DNA of 27,314 nt from Neoechinorhynchus agilis (taxonomy: Eukaryota; Acanthocephala). The DNA lies in the NCBI GenBank assembly GCA_051530055.1, contig JBMGUZ010000036.1:1-27314 (forward strand), written 5' to 3'. This document shows positions 1 to 11,673 of this stretch, piece after piece; within the stretch, counting starts at the first letter, position 1; each line of letters opens with the position of its first letter. The notes beneath the pieces were generated by a model. It was given only the letters and a program-made list of their open reading frames with translations. It was not told the origin of the DNA and did not search any database. The translations under genes were made by a program, and so were the position numbers.

Positions 1-3000
1 TCAAATTGAAATTTCGGTGATTTAGGGAGTTAAAAAGTTCGTGGGAAATTCGATGTTGTGGATTGCTGCCTGTGAAGGAGATGAACAATTACAACCGAAA
101 ATTTTGTGCAAGAGAAAGGGAGCTTTTACCGTTTTAAGAAAAAAAAACCAACAAAAAATTTAAACATTCAAGCCGATTGATACCCAGTATAAACCTCAGA
201 ATGTTTTGAAGAGTTTCAAATTGAAATTTCGGTGATTTAGGGAGTTAAAAAGTTCGTGGGAAATTCGATGTTGTGGATTGCTGCCTGTGAAGGAGATGAA
301 CAATTACTACCGAAAATTTTGTGCAAGAGAAAGGGAACTTTTACCGTTTTAAGAAAAACAAACCAACAAAAAATTTAAACATTCAAGCCGATTGATACCG
401 AGTATAAACCTCAGAATGTTTTGAAGAGTTTCAAATTGAAATTTCGGTGATTTAAGGAGTTAAAAAGTTGGTGGGAAATTCGATGTTGTGGAATGCTGCC
501 TGTGAAGGAGATGAACAATTACTACCGAAAATTTTGTGCAAGAGAAAGGGAACTTTTACCGTTTTAAGAAAAACAAACCAACAAAAAATTTAAACATTCA
601 AGCAAATTAATACCGAGCATAGACTTCAGAATGTTTTGAAGAGTTTAAAATTGAAATTTCGGTGATTTAGGGAGTTAAAAAGTTCGTGGGAAATTCGATG
701 TTGTGGATTGCTGCCTGTGAAGGAGATGAACAATTACTACCGAAAATTTTGTGCAAGAGAAAGGGAACTTTTTCCGTTTTAAGAAAAACAAACCAACAAA
801 AAATTTAAACATTCAAGCTGATTGATACCGAGCATAAACCTCAGAATGTTTTGAAGAGTTTCAAATTGAAATTTCGGTGATTTATGGAGTTAAAAAAGTT
901 CGTGGGAAATTCGATGTTGTGGATTGCTGCCTGTGAAGGAGATGAACAGTTACTACCGAAAATTTTGTGCAAGAGAAAGGGAACTTTTACCGTTTTAAGA
1001 AAAACAAACCAACAAAAAATTTAAACATTCAAGCAAATTGATACCGAGCATAAACCTCAGAATGGTTTGAAGAGTTTCAAATTGAAATTTCGGTCATTTA
1101 GAGAGTTAAAAATTTCGCGGGAAATTCGATGTGGTGGATTGCTGCCTGTGAGGGAGATGAACAATTACTACCGAAAATTTTGTGCAAGAGAAAGGGAACT
1201 TTTACCGTTTTAAGAAAAACAAACCAACAAAAAATTTAAACATTCAAGCAAATTGATACCGAGCATCAACTTCAGAATGTTTTGAAAAGTTTCAAATTGA
1301 AATTTCGGTGATTTATGGAGTTAAAAAGTTGGTGGGAAATTCGATGTTGTGGATTGCGGCCTGTGAAGGAGATGAACAATTACTACCGAAAATTTTGTGC
1401 AAGAGAAAGGGAACTTTTACCGTTTTAAAAAAAACAAACCAACAAAAAATTTAAACATTCAAGAAAATTGATACCGAGCATAAACCTCAGAATGTTTTGA
1501 AGAGTTTCAAATTGAAATTTCGGTGATTTAGGGAGTTAAAAAGTTCGTGGGAAATTCGATGTTGTGGATTGCTGCCTGTGAAGGTGATGAACAATTAATA
1601 CCGAAAATTTTGTGCAAGAGAAAGGGAACTTTTACCGTTTTAAGAAAAACAAACAAACAAAAAATTGAAACATTCAAGCAAATTGATACTGAGCATAAAC
1701 CTCAGAATGTTTTGAAGAGTTTCAAATTGAAATTTCGGTGATTTAGGGAGTTAAAAAGTTCGTGGGAAATTCGATGTTGTGGATTGCTGCCTGTGAAGGA
1801 GATGAACAATTACTACCGAAAATTTTGTGCAAGAGAAAGGGAACTTTTACCGTTTTAAGAAAAACAAACCAACAAAAGATTTAAACATTCAAGCCGATTG
1901 ATACCGAGCACAAACCTCAAAATGTTTTGAAGAGTTTCAAATTGAAATTTCGGTGATTTATGGAGTTAAAAAGTTCGTGGGAAATTCGATGTTGTGGATT
2001 GCGGCCTGTGAAGGAGATGAACAATTACTACCGAAAATTTTGTGCAAGAGAAAGGGAACTTTTACCGTTTTAAGAAAAACAAACCAACAAAAGATTTAAA
2101 CATTCAAGCCGATTGATACCGAGCATAAACCTAAGAATGTTTTGAAGAGTTTCAAATTGAAATTTCGGTGATTTAGGGAGTTAAAAAGTTGGTAGGAAAC
2201 TCGATGTTGTGGATTTCTGCCTGTGAAGGAGATGAACAATTACTACCGAAAATTTTGTGCAAGAGAAAGGGAACTTTTACCGTTTTAAGAAAAAAAAACC
2301 AACAAAAAATTTAAACATTCAAGCCGATTGATACCCAGTATAAACCTCAGAATGTTTTGAAGAGTTTCAAATTGAAATTTCGGTGATTTAGGGAGTTAAA
2401 AAGTTCGAGGGAAATTCGATGTTGTGGATTGCTGCCTGTGAAGGAGATGAACAATTACTACCGAAAATTTTGTGCAAGAGAAAGGGAACTTTTACCGTTT
2501 TAAGAAAAAAAAACCAACAAAAAATTTAAACATTCAAGCCGATTGATACCGAGTATAAACCTCAGAATGTTTTGAAGAGTTCCAAATTGAAATTTCGGTG
2601 ATTTAGGAAGGTAAAAATTTCGTGGGAAATTCGATGTTGTGGATTGCGGCCTGTGAAGGAGATGAACAATTACTACCGAAAATTTTATGCAAGAGAAAGG
2701 GAGCTTTTACCGTTTTAAGAAAAACAAACAAACAAAAAATCTAAACATTCAAGCGAATTGATACCGAGCATAAGCCGAGTCATTTGAAGGTTCCAAATTG
2801 AAATTTCGGTGATTTATGGAGTTAAAAAGTTCGTGGGAAATTCGATGTTGTGGATTGCTGCCTGTGAATGAGATGAACAATTACTACCGAAAATTTTGTG
2901 CAAGAGAAAGGGAACTTTTACCGTTTTAAGAAAAACAAACCAACAAAAGATTTAAACATTCAAGCCGATTGATACCGAGCATAAACCTCAGAATGTTTTG

Positions 3001-6000
3001 AAGACTTTCAAATTGAAATTTCGATGATTTATTTAGTTAAAAAGTTGGTGGGAAATTCGATGTTGTGGATTTCTGCCTGTGAAGGAGATGAACAATTACT
3101 ACCGAAAATTTTGTGCAAGAGAAAGGGAACTTTTACCGTTTTAAGAAAACAAACCAACAAAAGATTTAAACATTCAAGCAAATTGATACCGAGCATAAAC
3201 CTCAGAATGTTTTGAAGAGTTTCAAATTGAAATTTCGGTGATTTATGGAGTTAAAAATTTCGTGGGAAATTCGATGTTGTGGATTGCGGCCTGTGAAGGA
3301 GATGAACAATTACTACCGAAAATTTTGTGCAAAGAGAAAGAGAACTTTTTAGTTTTAAGAAAAACAAACCAACAAAAGATTTAAACATTCAACAAATTGA
3401 TACCGAGCATAAACTTCAGAATGTTTTGAAGAGTTTCAAATTGAAATTTCGGTGATTTATGGAGTTAAAAAGTTCGTGGGAAATTCGATGTTGTGGATTG
3501 CTGCCTGTGAAGGAGATGAACAATTACTACCGAAAATTTTGTGCAAGAGAAAGGGAACTTTTACCGTTTTAAGAAAAACAAACCAACAAAAGATTTAAAC
3601 ATTCAAGCCGATTGATACCGAGCATAAACTTCAGAATGTTTTGAAGAGTTTCAAATTGAAATTTCGGTGATTTAGGGAGTTAAAAAGTTGTTGGGAAATT
3701 CGATGTTGTGGATTGCGGCCTGTGAAGGAGATGAACAATTACTACCGAAAATTTTGTGCAAGAGAAAGGGAACTTTTACCGTTTTAAGAAAAACAAACCA
3801 ACAAAAGATTTAAACATTCAAGCTGATTGATACCGAGCATAAACCTCAGAATGTTTTGAAGAGTTTCAAATTGAAATTTCGGTGATTTAGGGAGTTAAAA
3901 AGTTCGTGGGAAATTCGATGTTGTGAATTGCGGCCTGTGAAGGAGATGAACAATTACTACCGAAAATTTTGTGCAAGAGAAAGGGAACTTTTACCGTTTT
4001 AAGAAAAACAAACCAACAAAAGATTTAAACATTCAAGCAAATTGATACCGAGCATAAACTTCAGAATGTTTTGAAGAGTTTCAAATTGAAATTTCGGTGA
4101 TTTATGGAGTTAAAAAGTTCGTGGGAAATTCGATGTTGTGGATTGCTGCCTCTGAAGGAGATGAACAATTACTACCGAAAATTTTGTGCAAGAGAAAGGG
4201 AACTTTTACCGTTTTAAGAAAAACAAACCAACAAAAGATTTAAACATTCAAGCAAATTGATACCGAGCATAAACTTCAGAATGTTTTGAAGAGTTTCAAA
4301 TTGAAATTTCGGTGATTTATGGAGTTAAAAGTTCGTGGGAAATTCGATGTGGTGGATTGCGGCCTGTGAAGGAGATGAACAATTACTACCGAAAATTTTG
4401 TGCAAGAGAAAGGGAACTTTTACCGTTTTAAGAAAAACAAACCAACAAAAGATTTAAACATTCAAGCTGATTGATACCGAGCATAATCCTCAGAATGTTT
4501 TGAAGAGTTTCAAATTGAAATTTCGGTCATTTAGAGAGTTAAAAATTTCGCGGGAAATTCGATGTGGTGGATTGCTGCCTGTGAAGGAGATGAACAATTA
4601 CTACCGAAAATTTTGTGAAAAAGAAAGGGAACTTTTACCGTTTTAAGAAAAACAAACCAACAAAAAATTTAAACATTCAAGCAAATTAATACCGAGCATA
4701 AACTTCAGAATGTTTTGAAGAGTTTCAAATTGAAATTTCGGTGATTTAGGGAGTTAAAAATTTCGTGGGAAATTCGATGTTGTGGATTGCGGACTGTGAA
4801 GGAGATGAACAATTACTACCGAAAATTTTGTGCAAGAGAAAGGAAACTTTTACCGTTTTAAGAAAAACAAACCAACAAAAGATTTAAACATTCAAGCTGA
4901 TTGATACCGAGCATAAACCTCAGAATGTTTTGAAGAGTTTCAAATTGAAATTTCGGTGATTTATGGAGTTAAAAAAGTTCGTGGGAAATTCGATGTTGTG
5001 GATTGCTGCCTGTGAAGGAGATGAACAATTACTACCGAAAATTTTGTGCAAGAGAAAGGGAACTTTTACCGTTTTAAGAAAAACAAACCAACAAAAGATT
5101 TAAACATTCTAGCCGATTGATACCGGGCGCAAACCTCAGAATGTTTTGAAGAGTTTCAAATTGAAATTTCGGTGATTTATGGAGTTAAAAAGTTCGTGGG
5201 AAATTCGATGTTGTGGATTGCTGCCTGTGAAGGAGATGAACAATTACTACCGAAAATTTTGTGCAAGAGAAAGGGAACTTTTACCGTTTTAAGAAAAACA
5301 AACCAACAAAAAATTTAAACATTCAAGCAAATTGATACCGAGCATCAACTTCTGAATGTTTTGAAGAGTTTCAAATTGAAATTTCGGTGATTTAGGGAGT
5401 TAAAAAGTTCGTGGGAAATTCGATGTTGTGGATTGCGGCCTGTGAAGGAGATGAACAATTACTGCCGAAAATTTTGTGCAAGAGAAAGGGAACTTTTACC
5501 GTTTTAAGAAAAACAAACCAACAAAAAATTTAAACATTCAAGAAAATTGATACCGAGCATAAACCTCAGACTGTTTTGAAAGGGGTTTCAAAAGTTGAAA
5601 TTTCGGTGATTTATGGAGTTAAAGAAGTTCGTGGGAAATTCGATGTTGTGAGATTGCTGCCTGTGAAGGAGATGAACAATTACTACCGAAAATTTTTATT
5701 GCAAGAGAAGAGTTACCATTTTAAGAAAAACAAACCACAAAAAATTTAGACATTCAAGCCGATTGATACCGAGCATAAACCTCAGAATGTTTTGAAGAGT
5801 TTCAAATTGAAATTTCGGTGATTTATGGAGTTAAAAAAGTTCGTGGGAAATTCGATCTGTTGTGGATTGCTGCCTGTAGAGGAGATGAACAATTACTACC
5901 GAAAATTTTGTGCAAGAGAAAGGGAAGTTTTACCGTTTTAAGAAAAACAAACCATCAAAAAATTTAGACATTCAAGCCGATTGATACCGAGCATAAACCT

Positions 6001-7130
6001 CAGAATGTTTTGAAGAGTTTCAAATTGAAATTTCGGTGATTTATGGAGTTAAAAAGTTCGTGGGAAATTCGATGTTGTGGATTGCTACCTGTGAAGGAGA
6101 TGAACAATTACTACCGAAAATTTTGTGCAGAGAAAGGGAACTTTACGTTTAAGAAAAACAAACCAACAAAAAAAATTTTAAACATTAAAACAAATTGATA
6201 CCGAGCATAAACCTCAGAATGTTTTGAAGAGTTTCAAATTGAAATTTCGGTGATTTAGGGAGTTAAAAAGTTGGTGGGAAATTCGATGTTGTGGATTGCT
6301 GCCTGTGAAGGAGATGAACAATTATTACCAAAAATTTTGTGCAAGAGAAAGGGAACTTTTACCGTTTTAAGAAAAACAAACCAACAAAAAATTTAGACAT
6401 TGAAGCAAATTAATACCGAGCATAAACTTCAGAATGTTTTGAAGAGTTTCAAATTGAAATTTCGGTGATTTAGGGAGTTAAAAAGTTTGTGGGAAATTCG
6501 ATGTTGTGGATTGCTGCCTGCGAAGGAGATGAACAATTACTACCGAAAATTTTGTGCAAGAGAAAGGGAAGTTTTACCGTTTTAAGAAAAACAAACCATC
6601 AAAAAATTTAGACATTCAAGCAAATTAATACCGAGCATAAAACTTCAAGAAATGTTTTGAAGAGTTTAAAATTGAAATTTCGGTGATTTGGGAGTTAAAA
6701 AAGTTTACGAATGGGAAATTCGATATTTGTGTGTTGCTGCCTGCAGAAGAGTGAACAAATTGCGAAAATTTTGTGCAAGAGAAAGGGAAGTTTTACCGTT
6801 TTAAGAAAAACAAACCATCAAAAAATTTAGACATTCAAGCAAATTAATACCGAGCATAAACTTCAGAATGTTTTGAAGAGTTTCAAATTGAAATTTCGGT
6901 GATTTAGGGAGTTAAAAAGTTTGTGGGAAATTCGATGTTGTGGATTGCTGCCTGTGAAGGAGATGAACAATTACTACCGAAAATTTTGTGTAAGAGAAAG
7001 GGAACTTTTACCGTTTTAAGAAAAACAAACCAACAAAAGATTTAAACATTGAAGCAAATTGATACCGAGCATAAACCTCAGAATGTTTTGAAGAGTTTCA
7101 AATTGAAATTTCGGTGATTTAGGGAGTTAA
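1..7130 (+). repeat. 215-bp satellite array, about 33 tandem monomers
   Basis: Near-identical head-to-tail units repeat with a period of 215 bp; the marker CGATGTTGTGGATTG recurs at 51, 266, 481, 696, 912 and onward with only small shifts. Units differ mainly by point changes (for example CCGATTG versus CAAATTG, AGGGAG versus ATGGAG). Monomers between about 5570 and 6780 carry many more indels, the usual decay near an array edge, yet the last two are regular. The array starts before base 1 and stops sharply at 7130, where GC-rich retroelement sequence begins. Each monomer can be read as a short open frame of about 60 codons, but 215 is not a multiple of 3 and many copies have stops, so this is not a gene. 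The same monomer occurs inverted at 19055-20147. Confidence 0.97.
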
Positions 7131-8720
7131 GTTGTACGGTAGGTCGCCTAGGACGGAGTGCACTGGAAGGTCAGGTGATGATCGCCCTCTTTGGGATTTC
7201 CTCTTGGGCGACTGGGATCTGGTGGTAGCCCTTGACCAGGTCGATCTTTGAAAACACCGGGCATCCGTGCAGGTTGGCGACAAAATCGTGGATGTGCGGC
7301 AGGGGGTACCTGTCTGGCTTCTTCGGCCTTGTCGACTTTGTGGAGAGGGCTCGATAACGGACTGCTCGACTTGCCGATGATCTCCATCTGTTCGAGTTTC
7401 CTGAACTCTTCTTTGACCATGTGGAGAATGGCTGGAGCAAGGTGCCTTGCGTGTCGAGGTGGGCTGCGTGTGACGATATGGAGCTGGACCTGATATCGAG
7501 CAGCCGAGTCGAACCTTGGTGTGAGGATGGCCGGGTACTTGGAGAGCAGGGTCTCGAAGTGTTTGCCGGACCTGGTCACGACGCTGTCAAGATTCGTTGA
7601 CCTCGGCGCCTCCAAGGAAATAAAGGTGGTTGGTGAAATGGCGACGAGTCTCTTGGACTGGAGGTCGAACATCAGCCCGACGTTTCGGAGGAACTCGGAA
7701 CTAAGGCTGGCGTGTCTGACGTTGGCAATTATGAAGTTCTACGGGTATCGAGCCCGGCCTGCGAGGTTAAGCGATAGTCTTTTGGTGCCGTAGGTCTGGA
7801 TGGTGCTGTGGTTGGCGGCGATAAGCCGCTTTTTGCTAAGATGGGCTCGATCGTCCCCTGACGGTGGGACGATGCTGATTTGCGCCCCTGTGTCGACGAG
7901 GAAACTTTGACGGGAATTCGCGTCGAAAACAAAAAAGAGGTGACAGCCGGCGAAGGTGTTTCCCGGCCCCATTGGGACCACATTGCTGTTGAAGACGCAG
8001 GGCAGGACGCAGTTCCTACCACGGTCGTTCCACTTGGCATGGAACCAATAGATGCCCGGTACTGTCCTCAGAGTTGGTTTGCCTTTGTGATGTTGTCGTT
8101 CCACGTCTACTTTCGGGCTTGCTTGATCGATCGCGCAGACGGTGGTCTCCGGTTATTGGAAAAAAGAATTTGTCTGCGATTTCGGCCAGGGCGATCAGAT
8201 CGAGAGTATCCAGAGTGGCGACCAGTTAACGGACCTTCATCGACAGCTGGTTGATGAAGTGGTATCGAAACAGGGGATCAGCGGCCGGGTACGAGTTCGA
8301 AGCGTACAGCGCCAGCATGCGCTCCAGGAGGCGCGAGGGGGTGTCGTCATTGATTGCCAGCTTTACGATCATCTGCATCCATTGGAATTCGGGATAACTG
8401 ACGATCTGTATTAGGCGATCTTCAGTGCGTTTTACCAATCGCCGTGCGGTGGTAGGTTTGCAACGAAACTTCATGGTCGACCCAGGATATCGGCGTTCAG
8501 AATTGTGTATGAATAGTCATATTTGTTTTGGTCCTGGGTGATCTCCCGGACCTATGAGAACCACATCGCGGCGTCCTTCGGTTTGAAAGCTGCTAGTTTC
8601 ACCGTAACAGTGCTGATCTGGGCAAGATTGGCCACCGCCTGGTTCATGGATGAAACCGAGGGTGTCGCTCCCGGGTTAGTTCGGGTCTGCCCTGATGTTG
8701 CCTTCGTTTGATGGTTGTTT
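7131..8720 (-). mobile_element. Gypsy-type LTR retroelement fragment (fossil)
   Basis: The minus strand carries recognisable parts in the expected order: gag-like sequence (about 8700-8230), a retroviral-type aspartic protease piece with a DTGA motif (about 7990-7740), and the start of a reverse transcriptase domain (about 7670-7150). The order and motifs fit Metaviridae (Ty3/Gypsy). The region is clearly more GC-rich than its surroundings. It is broken by several disruptions and is cut off within the RT where the satellite starts; the rest of pol and both LTRs are not seen, so it cannot be dated by LTR divergence. Amino acid motifs are still easy to read, so I infer a middle-aged rather than ancient insertion. 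The plus-strand open frames here are antisense shadows. Confidence 0.8.
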
Positions 8721-9178
8721 GTCTTGCGATTTCATCTTTCATCTGAATCACCAATTTCGCGGCGACACGTAATCAAGACGAAGAATTTTATTATTGTCTC
8801 TACGATGGTCAAATATGTGTTGTTCTTCTGTTCGCCGACACAAACTTCCTACGGTTGCACATCGGACATCCGAAAGGAGTCTGCCACAAGTTTATTTAAA
8901 ACCCCCCATTAAACACACCTCCCGTCTCATCGTTGCAAATTAATCAATAAACAAAAAACGACAAAAATTCGATACTTTATGGTGTTCTTTCGTATCACGC
9001 GCGCATGATGACGTAATCAAATCCCATCTCTAGTTCAAAAGAACATTATTTTCCGGTAGAACGAGACAATCTGAGTGTGTGCCTTTGAAGATGGCACTTG
9101 AACAAAATCAGAGAATTAATATCATTTTCGTCTAATATCATGACTGCGCTCTCTCGCTTATTTTGAGTTGGAAAACAC
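8721..9178. other. Intergenic stretch, possible 3' end of FET-like gene
   Basis: I see no gene. The AT-rich half contains TTTATT at about 8890, which reads AATAAA on the minus strand roughly 285 nt beyond the stop of the FET-like gene, so it could be its poly(A) signal. An AATAAA on the plus strand near 8945 has no matching gene upstream on that strand. Confidence 0.35.
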
Positions 9179-9910
9179 TTAGTAAGGTAATTCGCGGTCA
9201 TCTTGACGCCGTCTATCATCAAACCGCTTGTTGTTTTGCCCACTTGATCGTCCATCATATCGATTACTATAGAACCGCCGCTGACCTCTTGATCCACGAG
9301 AAGTCCTTCCGTAACCACGACCACTGTTATCATCGTCGTCGTTTTCTTGATAAGCGGCATCTTCATAGCGCATGCCGCGACGATTCCCACCACCACCACT
9401 CTGACGAAATCTCTGTTGAGTGTCGTCATCGTACCGTCGATCCCCACGAGTTTCGTAGCTTCTTCTACTAAATCCACCACCACCACCGCCACCACCGCCG
9501 TAGTTCATATTCCGACGTCGAGTAGCTAATTGAACGCTAACGACTTGACCCATCACCTCTTTACCGTTGAACCATTTAATGGCAGCATCCGCGGAATTTG
9601 GATCTTCATACGTTACAGTAGCCTCTCCTTTCCCTCGACCCGTAACTTTATCCTTATAAATCCAAATCTTTGGTTGACCAGTTCGACGATCCATCTTCAC
9701 CACACCAATGGCACCGAACGCCTGTGCCAAATCCTGTCGTGTGCAATTCTCAGGCAACCGCTGGACGAACACCGTGTCCAATTGGGTCTCCATCTCACCT
9801 TCTCCTGATCTATCGTAATGAGAAACGTTAGCAGACCTGTCGTTAAATGATGACCGGTGTGATGGGTATTCAACGTCATCCCCGCAATATTGCCGCTGAC
9901 GGTCCGACAT
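9179..9910 (-). CDS. FET-family-like RNA-binding protein (RRM plus Gly/Arg-rich tail)
   Basis: The 243-residue single-exon frame holds one RRM at about residues 46-131. RNP2 is VFVQRL and RNP1 is GKGEATVTY. The stretches TGQPKIWIYKDK and WFNGKE, and ATRR at the domain end, match the FET family (FUS, EWS, TAF15, fly Cabeza), which binds nascent RNA and acts in transcription and splicing in the nucleus. A run of nine glycines (138-146) and an Arg/Gly/Asp-rich tail with scattered RG and RGR follow. The start at 9910 is fixed by an in-frame TAA immediately upstream. Unlike vertebrate FET proteins, there is no long QGSY prion-like N-terminus (only 45 residues precede the RRM) and no RanBP2 zinc finger. 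It may be a minimal FET protein, a retrocopy of one part, or a related single-RRM protein. I am confident of the RRM and fairly confident of the FET link. Confidence 0.82.
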   Translation of the reverse strand: MSDRQRQYCGDDVEYPSHRSSFNDRSANVSHYDRSGEGEMETQLDTVFVQRLPENCTRQDLAQAFGAIGVVKMDRRTGQPKIWIYKDKVTGRGKGEATVTYEDPNSADAAIKWFNGKEVMGQVVSVQLATRRRNMNYGGGGGGGGGFSRRSYETRGDRRYDDDTQQRFRQSGGGGNRRGMRYEDAAYQENDDDDNSGRGYGRTSRGSRGQRRFYSNRYDGRSSGQNNKRFDDRRRQDDRELPY

Positions 9911-10130
9911 TTAATTGTTATACCAATGTGCCGCCACGCAACCTCGACTCGTTGTGCCTCTTTGCCCATTTAATTTCTTCCGGTGATTTGGCGCTTAAAC
10001 AATCTCTTTAAGGACGTCACTTTTCTTTAACATAGAACACATTTTATGGATTTCTTGGATTGTATTCGAGGGAATCAAAGTATTAATTGTTGTGACTGCA
10101 TGGGATGGAAAATTTTGCGATATTCCCTAG

Positions 10131-10430
10131 ACCTCGCACCTCCCTGTACCTACGCTCCTTTTTCCATGCTACCCAATCTTCTCGGATATCAGAACTTGAA
10201 ATGAAGCCGAGGAAAGACCAACCTTACAAGTGCTCCTGCAAACAATAAACACCAATTCCCACCACAACGGGGACCTTCCAACCCGACAGGATATTCTCAA
10301 ACGAACGGACACATTCTCACCCGAACGAACCTCCCCACGACTGGATAGTTCCCATCCGAATAGGAATCCCTCTGACCAGATATTACCTCCAGAACGGGCA
10401 TCCCTCGATTGGATATTCCCATCCTAACGG
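10131..10430. repeat. Dispersed repeat with internal ~34-bp minisatellite
   Basis: Two blocks here recur at 15824-15930. The first begins CTCGCACC and includes CCTGTACCTACGCTCCTT; the second includes CCGAATAGGAATCC and GACCAGATATTACCTCC. From about 10275 the sequence is a degenerate tandem repeat of roughly 34 bp, about four units, with the theme GAYNGGATATTCCCATCCGAACGG followed by CATCCCTC. The copy at 15824 lacks most of the middle. It is probably part of a dispersed transposable element whose class I cannot tell. Confidence 0.6.
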
Positions 10431-10439
10431 ATAAGGACC

Positions 10440-10936
10440 CAAAGGTTCATGGGTCCTCCTAAACCTTAAATCCATTTATACGAGGGAACGTTCAACTGAA
10501 TCCATTTCGAAATTTTTTTATCCGAGATAATTATCAGTGTTCATTGCCGACGAATTCTGGAAGACACAAAATTCGTTGGGGAAACTTAAAATTTTAAGTG
10601 AAAAAGTATTCATGACTTACTTAATTTTTCAATTAATTTTTGAGTAGCAATGGTGCTCCAAAAATACTCGTTTAAGAATTGACTTGGAGACCAAATTCTC
10701 AAGAAATCATCGTTAAAGTTTTAGGGCCGTTTTACATTTTCAATTTTTTTGATTCGCTTCATGGAGTCATGAGATAGCGAAGTTGAAAAAATCGTTCAAC
10801 CTTTCAGGGTGCAAGGAAGTGAATGTGTTTCATCGTCGTTCTCCTTCCTTGACAAATTCGACGAGCTTCGAAGCACTTTTAAGCGAAAAAATTATTTACC
10901 GGATGTAGACCTTTCAAAAACATTTCCAATCACATA
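10440..10936. other. AT-rich spacer, nothing recognised
   Basis: This stretch has no long open frame, no tandem repeat and no motif that I can assign on either strand. Confidence 0.4.
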
Positions 10937-11072
10937 TCCCCGGTACCTCCTCACATATCGACCTTGCTTAACATGCAAATAATCATTACATTTGCTTTTC
11001 GTTCACAAATTCCTCTTTTTCGTCCAATTCTGCAACTGTCGTCATGATTGTCGATATGTGAGGTACCGGAGA
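10937..11072. mobile_element. MITE-like short inverted-repeat element
   Basis: An imperfect inverted pair bounds about 136 bp. The left arm (10937-10962) contains CGGTACCTC then CACATATCGAC with two extra bases between; the right arm (11050-11072) is GTCGATATGTGAGGTACCG plus a few more matching bases. The inside is AT-rich and non-coding. This fits a tiny non-autonomous DNA transposon, but I see no convincing target-site duplication and only one copy in the window, so a chance or structural palindrome remains possible. Confidence 0.4.
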
Positions 11073-11618
11073 TCCAGGAAGCAGACGGATCGAAATGAGC
11101 TCTACTCTGGATACAACGGTTCATAAAGTGAATGATGCTTTTAGGCTAACCGCGATACCAAGTGACTGCCACTCAGCCAAAATCTTAACATTCGAAAATT
11201 ACATACAGGGAGCATAAAACGAGAATCGATTCCTTTTTCGCCCAAATCACAGTACCGTCTAATATTTTAGAGACAGAATGCATTCGTCGCCCACGCCGGT
11301 TGAAAACATATTCGCAGGCGTTCACTTCAAACTATGGGAAATATGACGAAATCAGCGACGATTCTTCCAGATTCGCGTAATATTTCGTGATTTGTACGTG
11401 GTGCCGCCTCGTGTAAATTAATTGTCAGTCAAGCTAAGAAAAATTCGTTCAAAGATGAGAGCAAATGCCAGGAACCGTTTATATTCTGATCAAATTTTAA
11501 AGAATCGGGACCTAATCTTAAGATTTCGTTGTGTTTAAAACGATCGTTTCAAAGTTAAATTTTAGAACACAAAATACCCGTTCCAAAATTTTTTTTACAA
11601 ATGAATGCCAAAAAACTA
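11073..11618. other. Spacer downstream of the secreted-protein gene
   Basis: No gene is seen on either strand. The right end approaches the poly(A) signal of the minus-strand gene at 11674-12357. The rest is AT-rich and shows no repeat of note. Confidence 0.4.
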
Positions 11619-11624
11619 TTTATT
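11619..11624 (-). terminator. Poly(A) signal AATAAA of the secreted-protein gene
   Basis: TTTATT on the plus strand reads AATAAA on the minus strand, about 50 nt beyond the stop codon of the gene at 11674-12357. This is the expected place for a short 3' UTR. Confidence 0.7.
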
Positions 11625-11673
11625 GAAACTATCGACGGATACAGCCATCGAAACTAACTGAGATCTGCCGTTC

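Noticed and set aside
901-1110. Hammerhead-like core in the 215-bp satellite monomer
   Set aside because: The monomer has CCGAAAATTTT and a GATGAAC word, but no CUGANGA at the right distance and no stem II.
1-7130. Repeat array considered as CRISPR-like or as a protein-coding tandem-repeat gene
   Set aside because: Units are contiguous with no spacers, the 215-bp period is not a multiple of 3, and most copies have stops. It is an ordinary eukaryotic satellite, although individual monomers open 60-codon frames (1547-1741, 3024-3215).
7248-8711. Several plus-strand open frames of 60-124 codons
   Set aside because: They are antisense to the minus-strand retroelement parts and come from its GC-rich composition.
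9163-9969. Frames on both strands overlapping the FET-like gene
   Set aside because: They have low-complexity His/Thr/Val content expected of shifted readings of Gly/Arg/Asp codons, and no domain.
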